In this document: one piece after another, positions 8,011 through 16,378 of the stretch
Layout of the letters: the number at the start of each line of letters is the position of its first letter
Numbering within the stretch: the first letter of the stretch is position 1
Origin: UBA4615 sp964399635
GTDB lineage: Bacteria > Pseudomonadota > Gammaproteobacteria > Burkholderiales > Burkholderiaceae_E
Assembly: GCA_964399635.1 (NCBI GenBank)
Contig: CAYNRU010000062.1
Span: 31,435-95,434 of the forward strand
DNA length: 64,000 nucleotides
Direction of reading: 5' to 3'
The notes under the pieces: model-generated
The model's database searches: none
What the model saw: the letters and a program-made list of their open reading frames with translations, nothing else
Told to the model about the DNA's origin: nothing
Translations under genes and position numbers: made by a program

Positions 8011-8856
8011 ATGACGAACCCCCTGGTCGCACCCATACGCCCGACCGAGCTGTACCGCCGCGGCGGACGCGGCGGCGCCTACGTGTTCGACCCGGCCGCC
8101 ATGGCGTGGTGCGCCGCCGGCAAGGAGGGCGTGCTGCAGAAGGTCGTGCGCCGCGACGACGAGCGCGGCCAGTTCCTCGGCCTGATCGGCATGGAGCCGA
8201 TGGTGCGCTCCGGGCTGCACCAGCACCAGGGCACCGCGACCAGCTTCTTCGTCGACGGCGGCCTCACCGACTACCAGGGCGCGATCCGGCTGCACCAGGC
8301 GGGCGTGAACCTGAAGGGTGCGACCCACGACGCGATCGCCTACCAGCGCACGCTGTTCGTCGCGCGGCTCGAGGCGCCGGTCACCTACCCGCCGCAGGAC
8401 GGCCCGCTGCACGGCCTGCACGCCGGCGCGCGCCACGCGATCCTGACGAACCCCGCGCCCGAGGTGCCGCCGGACATCAACGTCACGGTGGACGCGCTGG
8501 CGCTGCGCGCCACCGGCTGCCCTGGCGTCTCGCGCCAGGACGTGTTCGACTACGCACAGACCGCCGACGACCACCGCTTCGTGCAGCTCGCCATCCGCCC
8601 GCAGGCCCGCATCCCGCGGCTGCAGGCGACCGCGCCCACCGAGCTGTGGGTGCGCGGCGGGCTGATCGAGGTGGACGGCCGGGTGGCCCCGGCCGGAAGC
8701 TTCGTGATCCTCGAGCCGGGCGCCGAGGTCAGCCTCGCGTGCCCGTTCGGGGCGCTGCTGCTCGCCTGGGCCGAGGGGCCGGCGCAGTGGGTCGACCCGG
8801 TCCGTCCGTCGGAGGACGGCCCGCCGGCGCGCGCCGACCTGTTCGGATACCGCTGA
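8011..8856 (+). CDS. cupin-domain protein (ChrR/acetylacetone-dioxygenase-like)
   Basis: The 281-residue protein appears to contain two cupin modules. The first has GLHQHQGTATSFFVDGG (His70, His72), resembling the metal-binding motif of ChrR-like cupins and 2,4'-dihydroxyacetophenone dioxygenase-type proteins. The second half (residues about 180-265) repeats the beta-rich pattern with TELWVRGGLIEVDG and ILEPGAEVSLACPFG but lacks clear histidine ligands. A role as a dioxygenase or small-molecule-binding protein is possible; the substrate is unknown. GAGGAG gives a strong ribosome-binding site. The 3' end overlaps the convergent marR-type gene by 128 bp. Confidence 0.7.
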   Translation: MTNPLVAPIRPTELYRRGGRGGAYVFDPAAMAWCAAGKEGVLQKVVRRDDERGQFLGLIGMEPMVRSGLHQHQGTATSFFVDGGLTDYQGAIRLHQAGVNLKGATHDAIAYQRTLFVARLEAPVTYPPQDGPLHGLHAGARHAILTNPAPEVPPDINVTVDALALRATGCPGVSRQDVFDYAQTADDHRFVQLAIRPQARIPRLQATAPTELWVRGGLIEVDGRVAPAGSFVILEPGAEVSLACPFGALLLAWAEGPAQWVDPVRPSEDGPPARADLFGYR

Positions 8857-9361
8857 GCGTGGGGGCGGCCTCGGGCGGGGCGCCGGCGCCGTCGGCGCGC
8901 AGCAGCGCGTCGGTCATCCGCTCCACGAGCGCGAGCAGCCGGCCATGCTCGGTGGCGCTCAGCATGCCGGTCACCGTCTCGTCGCGGATCCTGGCCTGGC
9001 CGCTCAGCGCCTGAAAGAGCCGGCGCCCGGCGGGCGTCAGCGTGGCGAGCGCGCGCCGGCCATCGCGGCGGTCGGGCCTGCGCACGAGGCGCCCGGCCTG
9101 CTCGAGCGAGCCGAGCGCGCGCGACACGGCCATCTTGTCGAGGCCCGTCCGCTGGGCGATCTCGGTGGCCGCCGACCCGGGATGGGCGTGGAGCACGGCG
9201 AGCGTGCGCCACTCCGACAGCCCGAGCCGGTGGCTGCGCCCGATCCCTTCCTGGAACGGGCGCGCGGCCAGATTCACCAGCCGCACCATCGCGAACAGCA
9301 GGGTCCGGTCATGCGGCAGCGCCGCCCGGTCGGACCCCGCTGCGGCCTTGGGCGGGGCCAC
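8729..9361 (-). CDS. MarR family transcriptional regulator with extended C-terminus
   Basis: The core of this 210-residue protein is a MarR winged helix: FAMVRLVNLAARPFQ dimerisation helix, then LGLSEWRTLAVLHAHPGSAATEIAQRTGLDKMAVSRALGSLE and the wing RRPDRRDGRRALATLTPAGR. MarR proteins are usually about 140-160 residues. Here a Pro/Arg/Ala-rich tail of about 50 residues follows, and nearly all of it lies inside the convergent cupin gene. The GTG start at 9361 lies 7 bp after the dctP stop, which places the gene as the last member of the TRAP operon, so it probably senses the transported ligand or a derivative. The true stop depends on the sequence being free of frameshifts. Confidence 0.75.
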   Translation of the reverse strand: MAPPKAAAGSDRAALPHDRTLLFAMVRLVNLAARPFQEGIGRSHRLGLSEWRTLAVLHAHPGSAATEIAQRTGLDKMAVSRALGSLEQAGRLVRRPDRRDGRRALATLTPAGRRLFQALSGQARIRDETVTGMLSATEHGRLLALVERMTDALLRADGAGAPPEAAPTLSGIRTGRRAPAGRPPTDGPGRPTAPAPRPRRAAAPRTGTRG

Positions 9362-9368
9362 GACGGCG

Positions 9369-10394
9369 TCAGGCCTTGCGGCTGCGCGCCACGACTTCCT
9401 CGATCTTGCCGATCAGCGTCGGGTTGATCTGCGCCTTCCAGCGTGCGTACGGGCGGCGGCAGGCGATCTGCCACTGCTCCATCTCGGCCGGCGTGGGCAC
9501 CACGACGTCCACGCCGAGCGCGCGGACCAGCTCGACGTCGCGCGAGTAGATGTCGCGGACGATCTTGATGTTGGCGGCGGCTGCATCCTGCGCCGCCTCA
9601 CGCACGATCTTCTGGTCGGCCGGCGACCAGGACTGCCAGATCGGGTTGGCGATCGCGAACAGCAGGATGTCGTTGGAGTAGTTCCACTTGGTGACGAACT
9701 TCTGGCCGAGCGTGTTGATCTTCGCGGCCATGAAGAGCTCCATCGGGTTCTCCTGCCCGTCGACCGCGCCCGAGGCCATCGCCGGCTGCGCGTCGGCCCA
9801 GCTCATCGCGGTCGGGTTGGCGCCCATGCCGCTCATGATCTCCTGGTACATCGGGCTCGCCACGACGCGGATCTTCAGGCCCTTGAGGTCGTCGGGCTTG
9901 CGCACCGCGCGCTTGCTGTTGGAGAGCTGGCGGTAGCCGGTCTCGCCCACGGCGAGCGGCTCGGCGCCGGCCCGGCGGATGATGTCGAAAAAGTCCTTCT
10001 GCACCGCGTCGGAGGCGACGACCGCGTCGTAGGCCTTGTGGTCGGGCATCAGGAACGGCATCGCGAACGCGCCGCACTCCTTGACGGTGCCCGACCAGTT
10101 GATCGGGGCGCCGCACAGGACGTCGATGATGCCCTGGCGCATCGCCGAGAACTCGCGGTCCTGCTGACCCTGCACCAGGCTCGAGCCGGGGTACTGCTTG
10201 ATGTTGATCTTGCCGCCGGTGCGCTCGCGCACCAGGTTGGCGAAGATCTCGCCGCCCTTGCCCCAGGCGAAGCTCGGGGGCACGACCGTCGACATCTTGT
10301 ACTCGGGGCGGTACTGCTGCGCCTTGAGGATGGCCGGGAAGCCGAGCACCGCGCCGCTGGCGGCGCCGGTCTTGAGGATCTCGCGTCGATTCAT
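9369..10394 (-). CDS. dctP: TRAP transporter substrate-binding protein DctP
   Basis: The 341-residue periplasmic receptor starts with a twin-arginine-like signal (MNRREILKTGAASGAVLGFPAIL, cleavage near LKA-Q). The mature part has the DctP/SBP_bac_7 pattern, including GTVKECGAFAMPFLMPD, DDLKGLKIRV and WADAQPAMASGAVDGQENP. The conserved arginine that pairs with carboxylate ligands is probably in LKIRV. The ligand is most likely an organic acid. CAAGGAG lies about 8 nt upstream of the ATG. The gene follows dctM in the operon. The order dctQ-dctM-dctP is less common than dctP first. Confidence 0.9.
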   Translation of the reverse strand: MNRREILKTGAASGAVLGFPAILKAQQYRPEYKMSTVVPPSFAWGKGGEIFANLVRERTGGKINIKQYPGSSLVQGQQDREFSAMRQGIIDVLCGAPINWSGTVKECGAFAMPFLMPDHKAYDAVVASDAVQKDFFDIIRRAGAEPLAVGETGYRQLSNSKRAVRKPDDLKGLKIRVVASPMYQEIMSGMGANPTAMSWADAQPAMASGAVDGQENPMELFMAAKINTLGQKFVTKWNYSNDILLFAIANPIWQSWSPADQKIVREAAQDAAAANIKIVRDIYSRDVELVRALGVDVVVPTPAEMEQWQIACRRPYARWKAQINPTLIGKIEEVVARSRKA

Positions 10395-10422
10395 CGTATG
10401 TCTCCTTGGGTTTACAGGCTGC

Positions 10423-11721
10423 TCAATAGCCGAGCGAGCGCGGCAGCCACAGCGCGATCTCGGGGAATACGGCCACCAGTGCGGCGGCCACCACGAACGA
10501 GAACACCAGCCAGCCCACCCACGGCACGGTCTGCTCGATGCGGACCGAGGCGAGCCGGCAGGCGACCAGCAGGTTGACCGCCATCGGCGGGGTGAACTGG
10601 CCGATCGCGATGATCATCGTGAGCAGCACGCCGAACCACACCGGGTCCCAGGCGAACAGCTTCATCAGCGGCACCAGCAGCGGCAGGAAGATCAGGAAGA
10701 TCGACACGCCGTCGAGGAACATGCCGATCACCAGCAGCAGCACGGCGAGCATCGCGAGGGTCGCGGCGCTGCCCAGCCCCAGCTCCTTGATCGCGATCAC
10801 CAGCGGGTCGGCGAGGCCCAGCGTCGCCACCGCGTACGCGAAGATCGCCGCGAGCCCCAGCACCAGCATGATCACCGCCGAAGTCTCGGTCGCCTCGCGG
10901 AAGATGTCCCAGAGGTCGCGCAGGCCGATGGTGCGGTGGATGAACATGCCCACCAGCAGGCCGTAGACCACGGCCACCACCGCCGCCTCGGTGGGCGTGA
11001 ACCAGCCCATCCGCATGCCGCCGAGGATCAGCACCGGTGCAGCCAGGCCCCAGGACGCCTCGCGCAGCGACGCCCAGAACGGCGGGCGCGGCAGCTCGAG
11101 CTCGGCGCGGCCCAGGCCGTAGTGGCGCGACATCCACACCGCCGGCACGATCAGCGCGAGGCCGGCGAGGATGCCGGGGAACATGCCGGCGGCGAACAGC
11201 GCCGGCACCGAGGCGCCCGGCACCATCACGCTGTAGATGATGAACGCGATCGACGGCGGGATCAGCACGTCGGTGGCGGCGGCGGCGCCGACGACGGACG
11301 CCGAGAACGGCGCCGGGTAGCCGGCGCGCGCCATCGCCGCGATCATCACGCCGCCGACCGCCGCGGCGTTGGCCGGGCCCGAGCCCGAGATGCCGCCCAG
11401 CACCATCGCGACCAGGATCGCGACCATCGGCAGCATGCCCGGGCCGCGCCCGGTGCAGGCGACGGCGAAGTCGACCATGCGGCGCGCGACGCCCGAGCGG
11501 TCGAAGATGGAGCCCACCAGCACGAACATCGGCAGCGCGAGCAGCGGGTACTTGGCGATGCCGGCGTAGAAGTTCTGCGGCGCGGCGAGGGTGCCCCACA
11601 GCATGGTGTCGGGGTTCTCCAGCGCGATCGCCAGCGCACCGCCCACGCCCAACGCCACGCCGATCGGGACGCCCAGGAACATCAGCCCCAGGAAGGCGAT
11701 GAAGAGGACGACGGCGATCAT
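10423..11721 (-). CDS. dctM: TRAP transporter large permease subunit DctM
   Basis: The 432-residue protein is a polytopic permease with the DctM family pattern throughout: FLGLMFLGVPIGVALG near the N-terminus, KYPLLALPMFVLVGSIF, SGSGPANAAAVGGVMI, a central IPPSIAFIIYSVM, and C-terminal FTPPMAVNLLVA. It forms the sodium-coupled transport channel of a TRAP system together with DctQ and DctP. ATG at 11721 overlaps the dctQ stop (ATGA), indicating translational coupling. The length agrees with the family. Confidence 0.93.
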   Translation of the reverse strand: MIAVVLFIAFLGLMFLGVPIGVALGVGGALAIALENPDTMLWGTLAAPQNFYAGIAKYPLLALPMFVLVGSIFDRSGVARRMVDFAVACTGRGPGMLPMVAILVAMVLGGISGSGPANAAAVGGVMIAAMARAGYPAPFSASVVGAAAATDVLIPPSIAFIIYSVMVPGASVPALFAAGMFPGILAGLALIVPAVWMSRHYGLGRAELELPRPPFWASLREASWGLAAPVLILGGMRMGWFTPTEAAVVAVVYGLLVGMFIHRTIGLRDLWDIFREATETSAVIMLVLGLAAIFAYAVATLGLADPLVIAIKELGLGSAATLAMLAVLLLVIGMFLDGVSIFLIFLPLLVPLMKLFAWDPVWFGVLLTMIIAIGQFTPPMAVNLLVACRLASVRIEQTVPWVGWLVFSFVVAAALVAVFPEIALWLPRSLGY

Positions 11722-12314
11722 CGGGGCGCCTCGCCGGGGACGGTGGGCAGCACGTCGGCCGCGCCGCTGCCGGCGTCGTCCGCGCCCGGCAGCATCGCAC
11801 CGCGGCGCATGCGCCCGAACACCGCCGCCGAGCGCAGCGCGATGCCCGCGCACAGCACCGGCACCCACACCGTGTACCACCAGCGCGGCACGCCGAGCGC
11901 CATCGAGGTTTCCTGGTAGCGGAACTCGTCCCAGACGACGCGCGCCGCCAGCAGCCCGAGCAGCACGAAGAACAGGCTGGTGGCCGCCGCGGCCAGCATC
12001 CCCAGGCGCCGGCGCCGGCGCGCGCTGCCGGTCTCGTAGAAGTACTCGATGCGCACGTGGCGGTCGCGGGCGGCGGCGGCCGAGGCGCCCGCCAGCGTCA
12101 TCACCACGATCAGCGCGATCGAGATCTCCTCGGTGGGGGCGAGGGTCTGGTCGCTGAGATAGCGCACGACCACGTTGGCCAGGGTCAGCAGCACCAGCAC
12201 CGCCATGCACGCGACCGCGACGATCTCCTCGAAGAGCACCGGGCCCCGGTAGGGCGCGAGCGGATTGGCGGACGGGGAGGCGGGCGGAGGACCGGGCTCG
12301 GTGGGTGCGGCCAT
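11718..12314 (-). CDS. dctQ: TRAP transporter small permease subunit DctQ
   Basis: The 198-residue subunit has four predicted membrane helices and the family hallmarks LANVVVRYL, TEEISIALIVVMTLAGASAAAARDRHVRIEYF and TSMALGVPRWWYTVWVP. It is the first gene of the TRAP operon and pairs with DctM in the inner membrane. Both termini are extended and rich in Pro, Ala and Gly. The upstream 99 bp is shared with the divergent AbrB-family gene and contains a perfect GTAAC-N4-GTTAC dyad that could regulate both directions. Confidence 0.9.
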   Translation of the reverse strand: MAAPTEPGPPPASPSANPLAPYRGPVLFEEIVAVACMAVLVLLTLANVVVRYLSDQTLAPTEEISIALIVVMTLAGASAAAARDRHVRIEYFYETGSARRRRRLGMLAAAATSLFFVLLGLLAARVVWDEFRYQETSMALGVPRWWYTVWVPVLCAGIALRSAAVFGRMRRGAMLPGADDAGSGAADVLPTVPGEAPR

Positions 12315-12350
12315 CGACGGGGTTCGGGCGGGCAGCGGCGGGCCGAGACT

Positions 12351-12364
12351 GTAACACCCGTTAC
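12351..12364. promoter_or_regulatory. GTAAC-N4-GTTAC inverted repeat between dctQ and AbrB-family gene
   Basis: GTAAC-ACCC-GTTAC is a perfect 5-bp inverted repeat in the 99-bp divergent intergenic region. Its position 37 bp upstream of dctQ and 50 bp upstream of the AbrB-family gene fits an operator. The nearby marR-type regulator is one candidate ligand; a GntR-type factor is another. On the minus strand the motif also resembles an extended -10 (TG-T-TACAGT) for dctQ. Confidence 0.4.
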
Positions 12365-12413
12365 CAGCGCCCGCCAGCCGGCGCGATGTTGCGCTGCGCT
12401 ATGATCGCCCGCG

Positions 12414-13445
12414 ATGAAGCCCTTCCTGAAGGCGCTCTGCATCGCGGTCCCCGCCGGCGCGCTGCTGGCGGCGCTCGACGCGCCCCTGCCCTGGACGATC
12501 GGACCCCTGCTCGCCTGCGCGTTCGCCAACCTGGCCGGCGCGGGCCTGTCGACGCCGCGCGTCGCGCGCGAGTTCGGCCAGTGGATGATCGGCACGGTGC
12601 TCGGGCTGTACTTCTCGCCGGCGGTGGCCCTGCAGGTGCTGGCCCTCGCGCCCTGGATCGCGCTGTCGGTGCTGTGGGCGATGCTGCTCGGCCTGGGGTC
12701 GGCCTGGTCGCTGCGACGGTTCGCGGGCGTATCGCGCCCCACCGCGTTCTTCGGCGGCGCGATCGGCAGCGCGACCGAGATGGCGGTGCAGGGCGAGCGG
12801 GCCGGCGGGCGGGTCGACCAGATCGCCGCGGCGCACAGCCTGCGGGTCGTGATGGTGGTGCTGATCATGCCCGCCCTCTACCGGCTGCTCGAGCTGCACG
12901 GCAGCGACCCCTATGAGGTGTCGGCGCGCATCGTCGACCCGTCGGGCCTGGCGATGCTGGTGGCGGCCACCGTCGCGGCGGCGCTGGCCTGGCGCGCCCT
13001 GGGCGGGCCCAACGCGTGGATGCTGGGCCCGCTCGCGCTGGTGCTCGGGCTGACCGTCACCGGGAACGACTGGAGCGCGCTGCCCCGGTGGCTGGTCGCA
13101 GCCGGCCAGGTGGCGATCGGCACCTCGCTCGGCTGCCGCTTCACGCCGGCCTTCTTCGCGCAGGCGCCACGCTACGTGGCGGTGGTGGCGGCCACGACGC
13201 TCGCGGGCATCGCGGTGTCCTCGGGGTTCGGGATGCTGGTGGCCTGGGGTTGCGGCGTGCCGGTCGCGACGATGGTGCTGGCGACCTCGCCCGGGGGTGT
13301 CGCGGAGATGACGCTCACCGCCCGGACCCTGCAGCTCGGCGTGCCGGTGGTGGCGGCCTTCCATGTGACGCGCAGCGTGGCGATGATGACGCTGCTGAGC
13401 CCGGTGTATCGTCTGCTCGGCCGACTGAGGGGGTGGCAGGCATGA
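12414..13445 (+). CDS. AbrB family (PF05145-type) membrane protein
   Basis: The 343-residue protein has about ten hydrophobic helices in two similar halves, each with a glycine-rich core. The first half contains PWTIGPLLACAFANLAGAGLSTP and GEFGQ-like REFGQWMIGTVLG; the second contains GPNAWMLGPLALVLGL and ATSPGGVAEMTLTA. This matches the AbrB family, often labelled putative ammonia monooxygenase although evidence points to a membrane transport or regulatory role. The gene overlaps the following thioesterase gene by 4 bp. It is divergent from the TRAP operon, so a transport link between the two is plausible but unproven. Confidence 0.8.
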   Translation: MKPFLKALCIAVPAGALLAALDAPLPWTIGPLLACAFANLAGAGLSTPRVAREFGQWMIGTVLGLYFSPAVALQVLALAPWIALSVLWAMLLGLGSAWSLRRFAGVSRPTAFFGGAIGSATEMAVQGERAGGRVDQIAAAHSLRVVMVVLIMPALYRLLELHGSDPYEVSARIVDPSGLAMLVAATVAAALAWRALGGPNAWMLGPLALVLGLTVTGNDWSALPRWLVAAGQVAIGTSLGCRFTPAFFAQAPRYVAVVAATTLAGIAVSSGFGMLVAWGCGVPVATMVLATSPGGVAEMTLTARTLQLGVPVVAAFHVTRSVAMMTLLSPVYRLLGRLRGWQA

Positions 13446-13849
13446 CGACGATCGACGAGGCGCAACGGATGCTCGGCGAGCTGTTCGCGCCGTGGGTGCA
13501 GTCGCTCGGGCTGCGCGTCGAGGCCATCGGCGGGGGCGAGGCCACGCTGGTGATGCCTTTCGATCCGTCGCTTGCGCGGGTGGGCGGCACGGTGTGCGGC
13601 CAGGCGATGATGGCCGCGGCCGACACCGCGATGGTGCTCGCGGTGTCCTCGCAGCTCGGCGGCTTCAAGCCGATGACGACGGTGAGCCTGACCACGAGCT
13701 TCATGCGGCCGGTGTCGGGCACCGACCTGCGCGTCGTGGCCCGGGTGCTCAAGCCCGGGCGCTCGCTGGTGTTTGGCGAGATCGAGCTGTCCTCGGTGGA
13801 CGACGGGCGCCTTGCGGCGCACGCGACGACGACCTACGCGCTGCTGTAG
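13442..13849 (+). CDS. PaaI-type hotdog-fold thioesterase
   Basis: The 135-residue protein has the PaaI/YdiI hotdog pattern: a helix-preceded strand GLRVEAIGGGEATLVMPF, then the active-site loop GGTVCGQAMMAAADTAMVLAV (usual HGG replaced by VCG, general-base Asp retained in AADTA), and closing strands TTVSLTTSFMRPVSG and RSLVFGEIEL. It should hydrolyse acyl-CoA thioesters; the substrate is unknown. The ATG overlaps the upstream permease stop (ATGA), so the two are co-translated. Confidence 0.8.
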   Translation: MTTIDEAQRMLGELFAPWVQSLGLRVEAIGGGEATLVMPFDPSLARVGGTVCGQAMMAAADTAMVLAVSSQLGGFKPMTTVSLTTSFMRPVSGTDLRVVARVLKPGRSLVFGEIELSSVDDGRLAAHATTTYALL

Positions 13850-13997
13850 GCGCCGCCGCGGGAGCGGGCCGCGCGGGCGGCGCCGGGATCGCCCTGGGTC
13901 GGGTACGCGTTCCGGTTGCGGCCCGCCGTCCGGCGCGCGGGCCGGCCCTGCGCGCGGATGCCGGGCCTGTCGGGTGGCCGACCGGGCCAGGCCGCTG

Positions 13998-14732
13998 TCA
14001 GGCGGCGCGCTTGCGGGCGGCGGCGGCGCCGGTGGCCTTGCGGGGGGCGGGGTTGCGGGTTGCGGCGGCCCGGGGGGCGGCCGTGCCCTTCCCGGCGGCG
14101 GCGCGCGCGACGGCGGCCGGCGCCTTCTTCGCGGGGGGCTTCCCGGCGGCGGCGTTCTTCGCGCCGGTTGTCGCGCGCGTGGCCGTGTCGTTCGCGGCGG
14201 TCTTTGCGGCGCCCTTTGCCGCGCTCTTGGCCGCGCCTTTCGCCGCGCCCGTCGCCGTGCGTTTCGCCGTGCCCGCCTCCATCCCCTTCGCGGTGCCTTT
14301 CACCGCGTGCTTCGCCGCACGCTTGGCCGGGGCGCGCGCGTCGCCTCGAGGCGCACGCGCCACGCCCGGCGCGGCGTCGGCGGGCGCCTTCGCGGCGCGG
14401 GGCGCGCGCGTCCGCGTCGCAGCCGGCTTGGCCGGCGCGGGCCTGGCGGCCTGTGCCGCGGCGCGCGCGCCGCCCGCGGCCGCGGGGCCTGCGCCTTCGG
14501 CGCGACGGCGCGCAGCGGTCGCGGCCGCCGCCGCTGCGGCGCCCGCCCGCTCGGCGATCGGGCGCAGCGTCTCCATCACGTCCATGAGCCGGCGCATCGC
14601 GTCCGGCGGGATGCGCTCGGCCGCGCGCTTGACGGTCGCCTGCGCGAGCTTCTCGACGTCGCGCGCGGCGGCGCCCGATCGGATCCAGGTGTCGATCTGC
14701 GCGATCGTTTGCTTCAGGGTCGGGTTGGTCAT
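13998..14732 (-). CDS. histone H1-like Ala/Lys-rich basic protein
   Basis: The first 75 of 244 residues form an ordered helical region (LKQTIAQIDTWIRSG through MDVMETLRPIAERAG). The rest is an extended tail built of Ala, Lys, Arg, Pro and Thr with many AAKGAAK-type repeats, like the C-terminal tails of bacterial histone H1-like proteins (for example Bordetella BpH1) and AlgP. Such proteins bind DNA without strong sequence specificity and can affect nucleoid structure. The N-terminal region is not part of known H1-like proteins as far as I can tell. Repeats in the tail make length variation between strains likely. It faces a convergent thioesterase gene. Confidence 0.65.
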   Translation of the reverse strand: MTNPTLKQTIAQIDTWIRSGAAARDVEKLAQATVKRAAERIPPDAMRRLMDVMETLRPIAERAGAAAAAAATAARRRAEGAGPAAAGGARAAAQAARPAPAKPAATRTRAPRAAKAPADAAPGVARAPRGDARAPAKRAAKHAVKGTAKGMEAGTAKRTATGAAKGAAKSAAKGAAKTAANDTATRATTGAKNAAAGKPPAKKAPAAVARAAAGKGTAAPRAAATRNPAPRKATGAAAARKRAA

Positions 14733-14846
14733 GGGGCGCTCGCGGGTGGAGTGGTCGAAGGATCGACGATAGCGCGTACCGCCCGGGTGCGCATCGTCAC
14801 GAGCAGGCGGTGGCGGCGTCGGTGCGCGCCGCAGCGATCGATGCGC

Positions 14847-15497
14847 TCACGGCCTGATCCAGGCGGCGCTCGCCGGCCCTTCCGCGGCCGCGGGCCACTC
14901 GAAGCGCGCGCGCCGGTGGCCGTGGCGGTCGAGCCGCAGCCACTCGAGGCCCCGCAGCCGCAGCACGATCGCGGCGAACGACGCGAAGCCGGCCTGCGCC
15001 TCGTGCGCATCGGGCAGGCGGCCGTGCAGGCGCTCCGGGAGGTTGGCGTCGGGCGCGTCGCTGACCGTGCCGGGCGTGCGCGGCGCGAGGTAGGCGCGGC
15101 GCGATGACGCGCCGAGCCGCTCCCACGCGCGCCGCGCGACCGCGTCGCCGGCGTGGACCGATGCGTCGGCCCAGGCCCGCAGCTGCAGCTCGCGCCGGCG
15201 GTCGTGGAACACCAGGCAGGCGGCGGGGCAGGCACGCAGCTGCGAGAGCTTGTGCGCGCGCAGGTCGCTGTGGATCTCGAGCGTGCGCGCGCCGCGGTCG
15301 GCGGCGCGCAGCACGACCACGCGGGCGTCGGCCCGCGGGCGGGCCGCGTCGCGCGCATCGACACCGGCGAGCACCGGCCAGTGCCAGTCCTCGGCGGACA
15401 CGGCGGCGGCGCGCTCGAGCAGCCACCACGCAGCGGCTAGAATCGCTTCGAGCGTCGCGTCGTCGCCGGGCAGGTCCTGCGGATCGGAGTCGGGCAC
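14847..15497 (-). CDS. pyridoxamine 5'-phosphate oxidase-like FMN-binding protein
   Basis: The 216-residue protein resembles small FMN-binding split-barrel proteins related to PdxH. Visible segments are DWHWPVLAGVDARDAARPRADARVVVLRAADR (strand with substrate arginine), LEIHSDLRAHKLSQLRACPAACLVFHDRRRELQLRAWA (barrel core with the HKxxQL phosphate site of FMN binding), and the C-terminal LRLRGLEWLRLDRHGHRRARFEW, similar to the PdxH C-terminal motif. True PdxH activity is uncertain. The start at 15497 gives an acidic N-terminus; the gene is divergent from the SDR gene 70 bp away. Confidence 0.7.
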   Translation of the reverse strand: MPDSDPQDLPGDDATLEAILAAAWWLLERAAAVSAEDWHWPVLAGVDARDAARPRADARVVVLRAADRGARTLEIHSDLRAHKLSQLRACPAACLVFHDRRRELQLRAWADASVHAGDAVARRAWERLGASSRRAYLAPRTPGTVSDAPDANLPERLHGRLPDAHEAQAGFASFAAIVLRLRGLEWLRLDRHGHRRARFEWPAAAEGPASAAWIRP

Positions 15498-15567
15498 GGC
15501 GCGCAGTGTAGCCGGTGACGGCGGCCACCGGCCGCCCGCCGCGACTCGACGACGGGAGACGATCGCG

Positions 15568-16347
15568 ATGGCAGCAGCATCTCAGGAACTGGCCGGACGG
15601 CTGGCATGGGTGACCGGCGGGGGCACCGGCATCGGACGCGCGACGGCGGCCCGTCTGGGCCGGGCCGGCGCCACCGTCGCGATCTCTGGCCGGCGCGTCG
15701 AGGAGCTCGAGAAGACCGCGGCTGAGCTGCGCGCCGAGGGGCTGAAGGTCGCGGTGGCGCCCGCCGACGTCGGCGACGCCGCGTCGGTGGCGGGCGCGCA
15801 CGCGGCGATCGTCGCGGCCCACGGGCCGGTGTCGATCCTGGTGTGCGGCGCCGGCACCAACGTCCCGAACCGCAGCTGGTCCAAGCTCACCCCCGATGGC
15901 TTCGCGAAGGTCACCAACATCAACCTCAACGGCGTCGCCAACAGCGTGCACGCCGTGCTGCCGGGCATGCGCGCGGCGGGCGACGGCACCATCGTCGTGA
16001 TCTCGTCGTTCGCCGGCTGGGCGTACGCGGGCTTCCCCGGCGCGGCCTACAGCGCGAGCAAGGCGGCGCTCGATCCGCTGGTCCAGAGCCTCAACGACGA
16101 GGAAGGCCCGCACGGCATCCGCGTGTGCCACCTGTGCCCGGGCGAGGTCGCCACGCCGATCCTGAAGTCGCGCCCGGTGCCGCCCTCCGACGAGGAGGTG
16201 GCGCGGATGCTGCGGCCCGAGGACGTCGCCGAGGCGATCGCCTACGTGGCCGGCGCGCCGCGCCACGTGTGCCTGGCCGAGATCGTCATCGCGCCCACCT
16301 GGAACCGCTTCTACATCGGCGGCGAAGACCTAAAGCGGCGTCCGTGA
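15568..16347 (+). CDS. SDR family oxidoreductase
   Basis: The 259-residue short-chain dehydrogenase/reductase has the cofactor motif TGGGTGIG at 16-23, CGAGTN at 93-98, NINLNG around 118-122, and the catalytic set with Ser147, Tyr161 and Lys165 (YSASK). A basic residue after the second strand (SGRRVEE) suggests NADP(H) preference. The fold is complete, with a Cys-rich CHLCPGEVATP region in place of the usual NPGxVxTP. The substrate is unknown. ATG at 15568 has a GGGAG ribosome-binding site upstream. Confidence 0.85.
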   Translation: MAAASQELAGRLAWVTGGGTGIGRATAARLGRAGATVAISGRRVEELEKTAAELRAEGLKVAVAPADVGDAASVAGAHAAIVAAHGPVSILVCGAGTNVPNRSWSKLTPDGFAKVTNINLNGVANSVHAVLPGMRAAGDGTIVVISSFAGWAYAGFPGAAYSASKAALDPLVQSLNDEEGPHGIRVCHLCPGEVATPILKSRPVPPSDEEVARMLRPEDVAEAIAYVAGAPRHVCLAEIVIAPTWNRFYIGGEDLKRRP

Positions 16348-16378
16348 GCGGCGCGCGCCGGACCGCGCGGGGCGTCGG

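Noticed and set aside
8011..8856. Leader palindrome CTCCTCGAGGAG at 7992-8003 as a riboswitch-like structure
   Set aside because: The palindrome has no loop and is simply a palindromic sequence containing the ribosome-binding site; no further structure is evident.
13998..14732. Alternative reading of the same DNA as a plus-strand Ala/Arg-rich protein
   Set aside because: The minus-strand frame has an ordered N-terminal domain and typical Lys/Ala tail; the plus-strand frames are low-complexity shadows.
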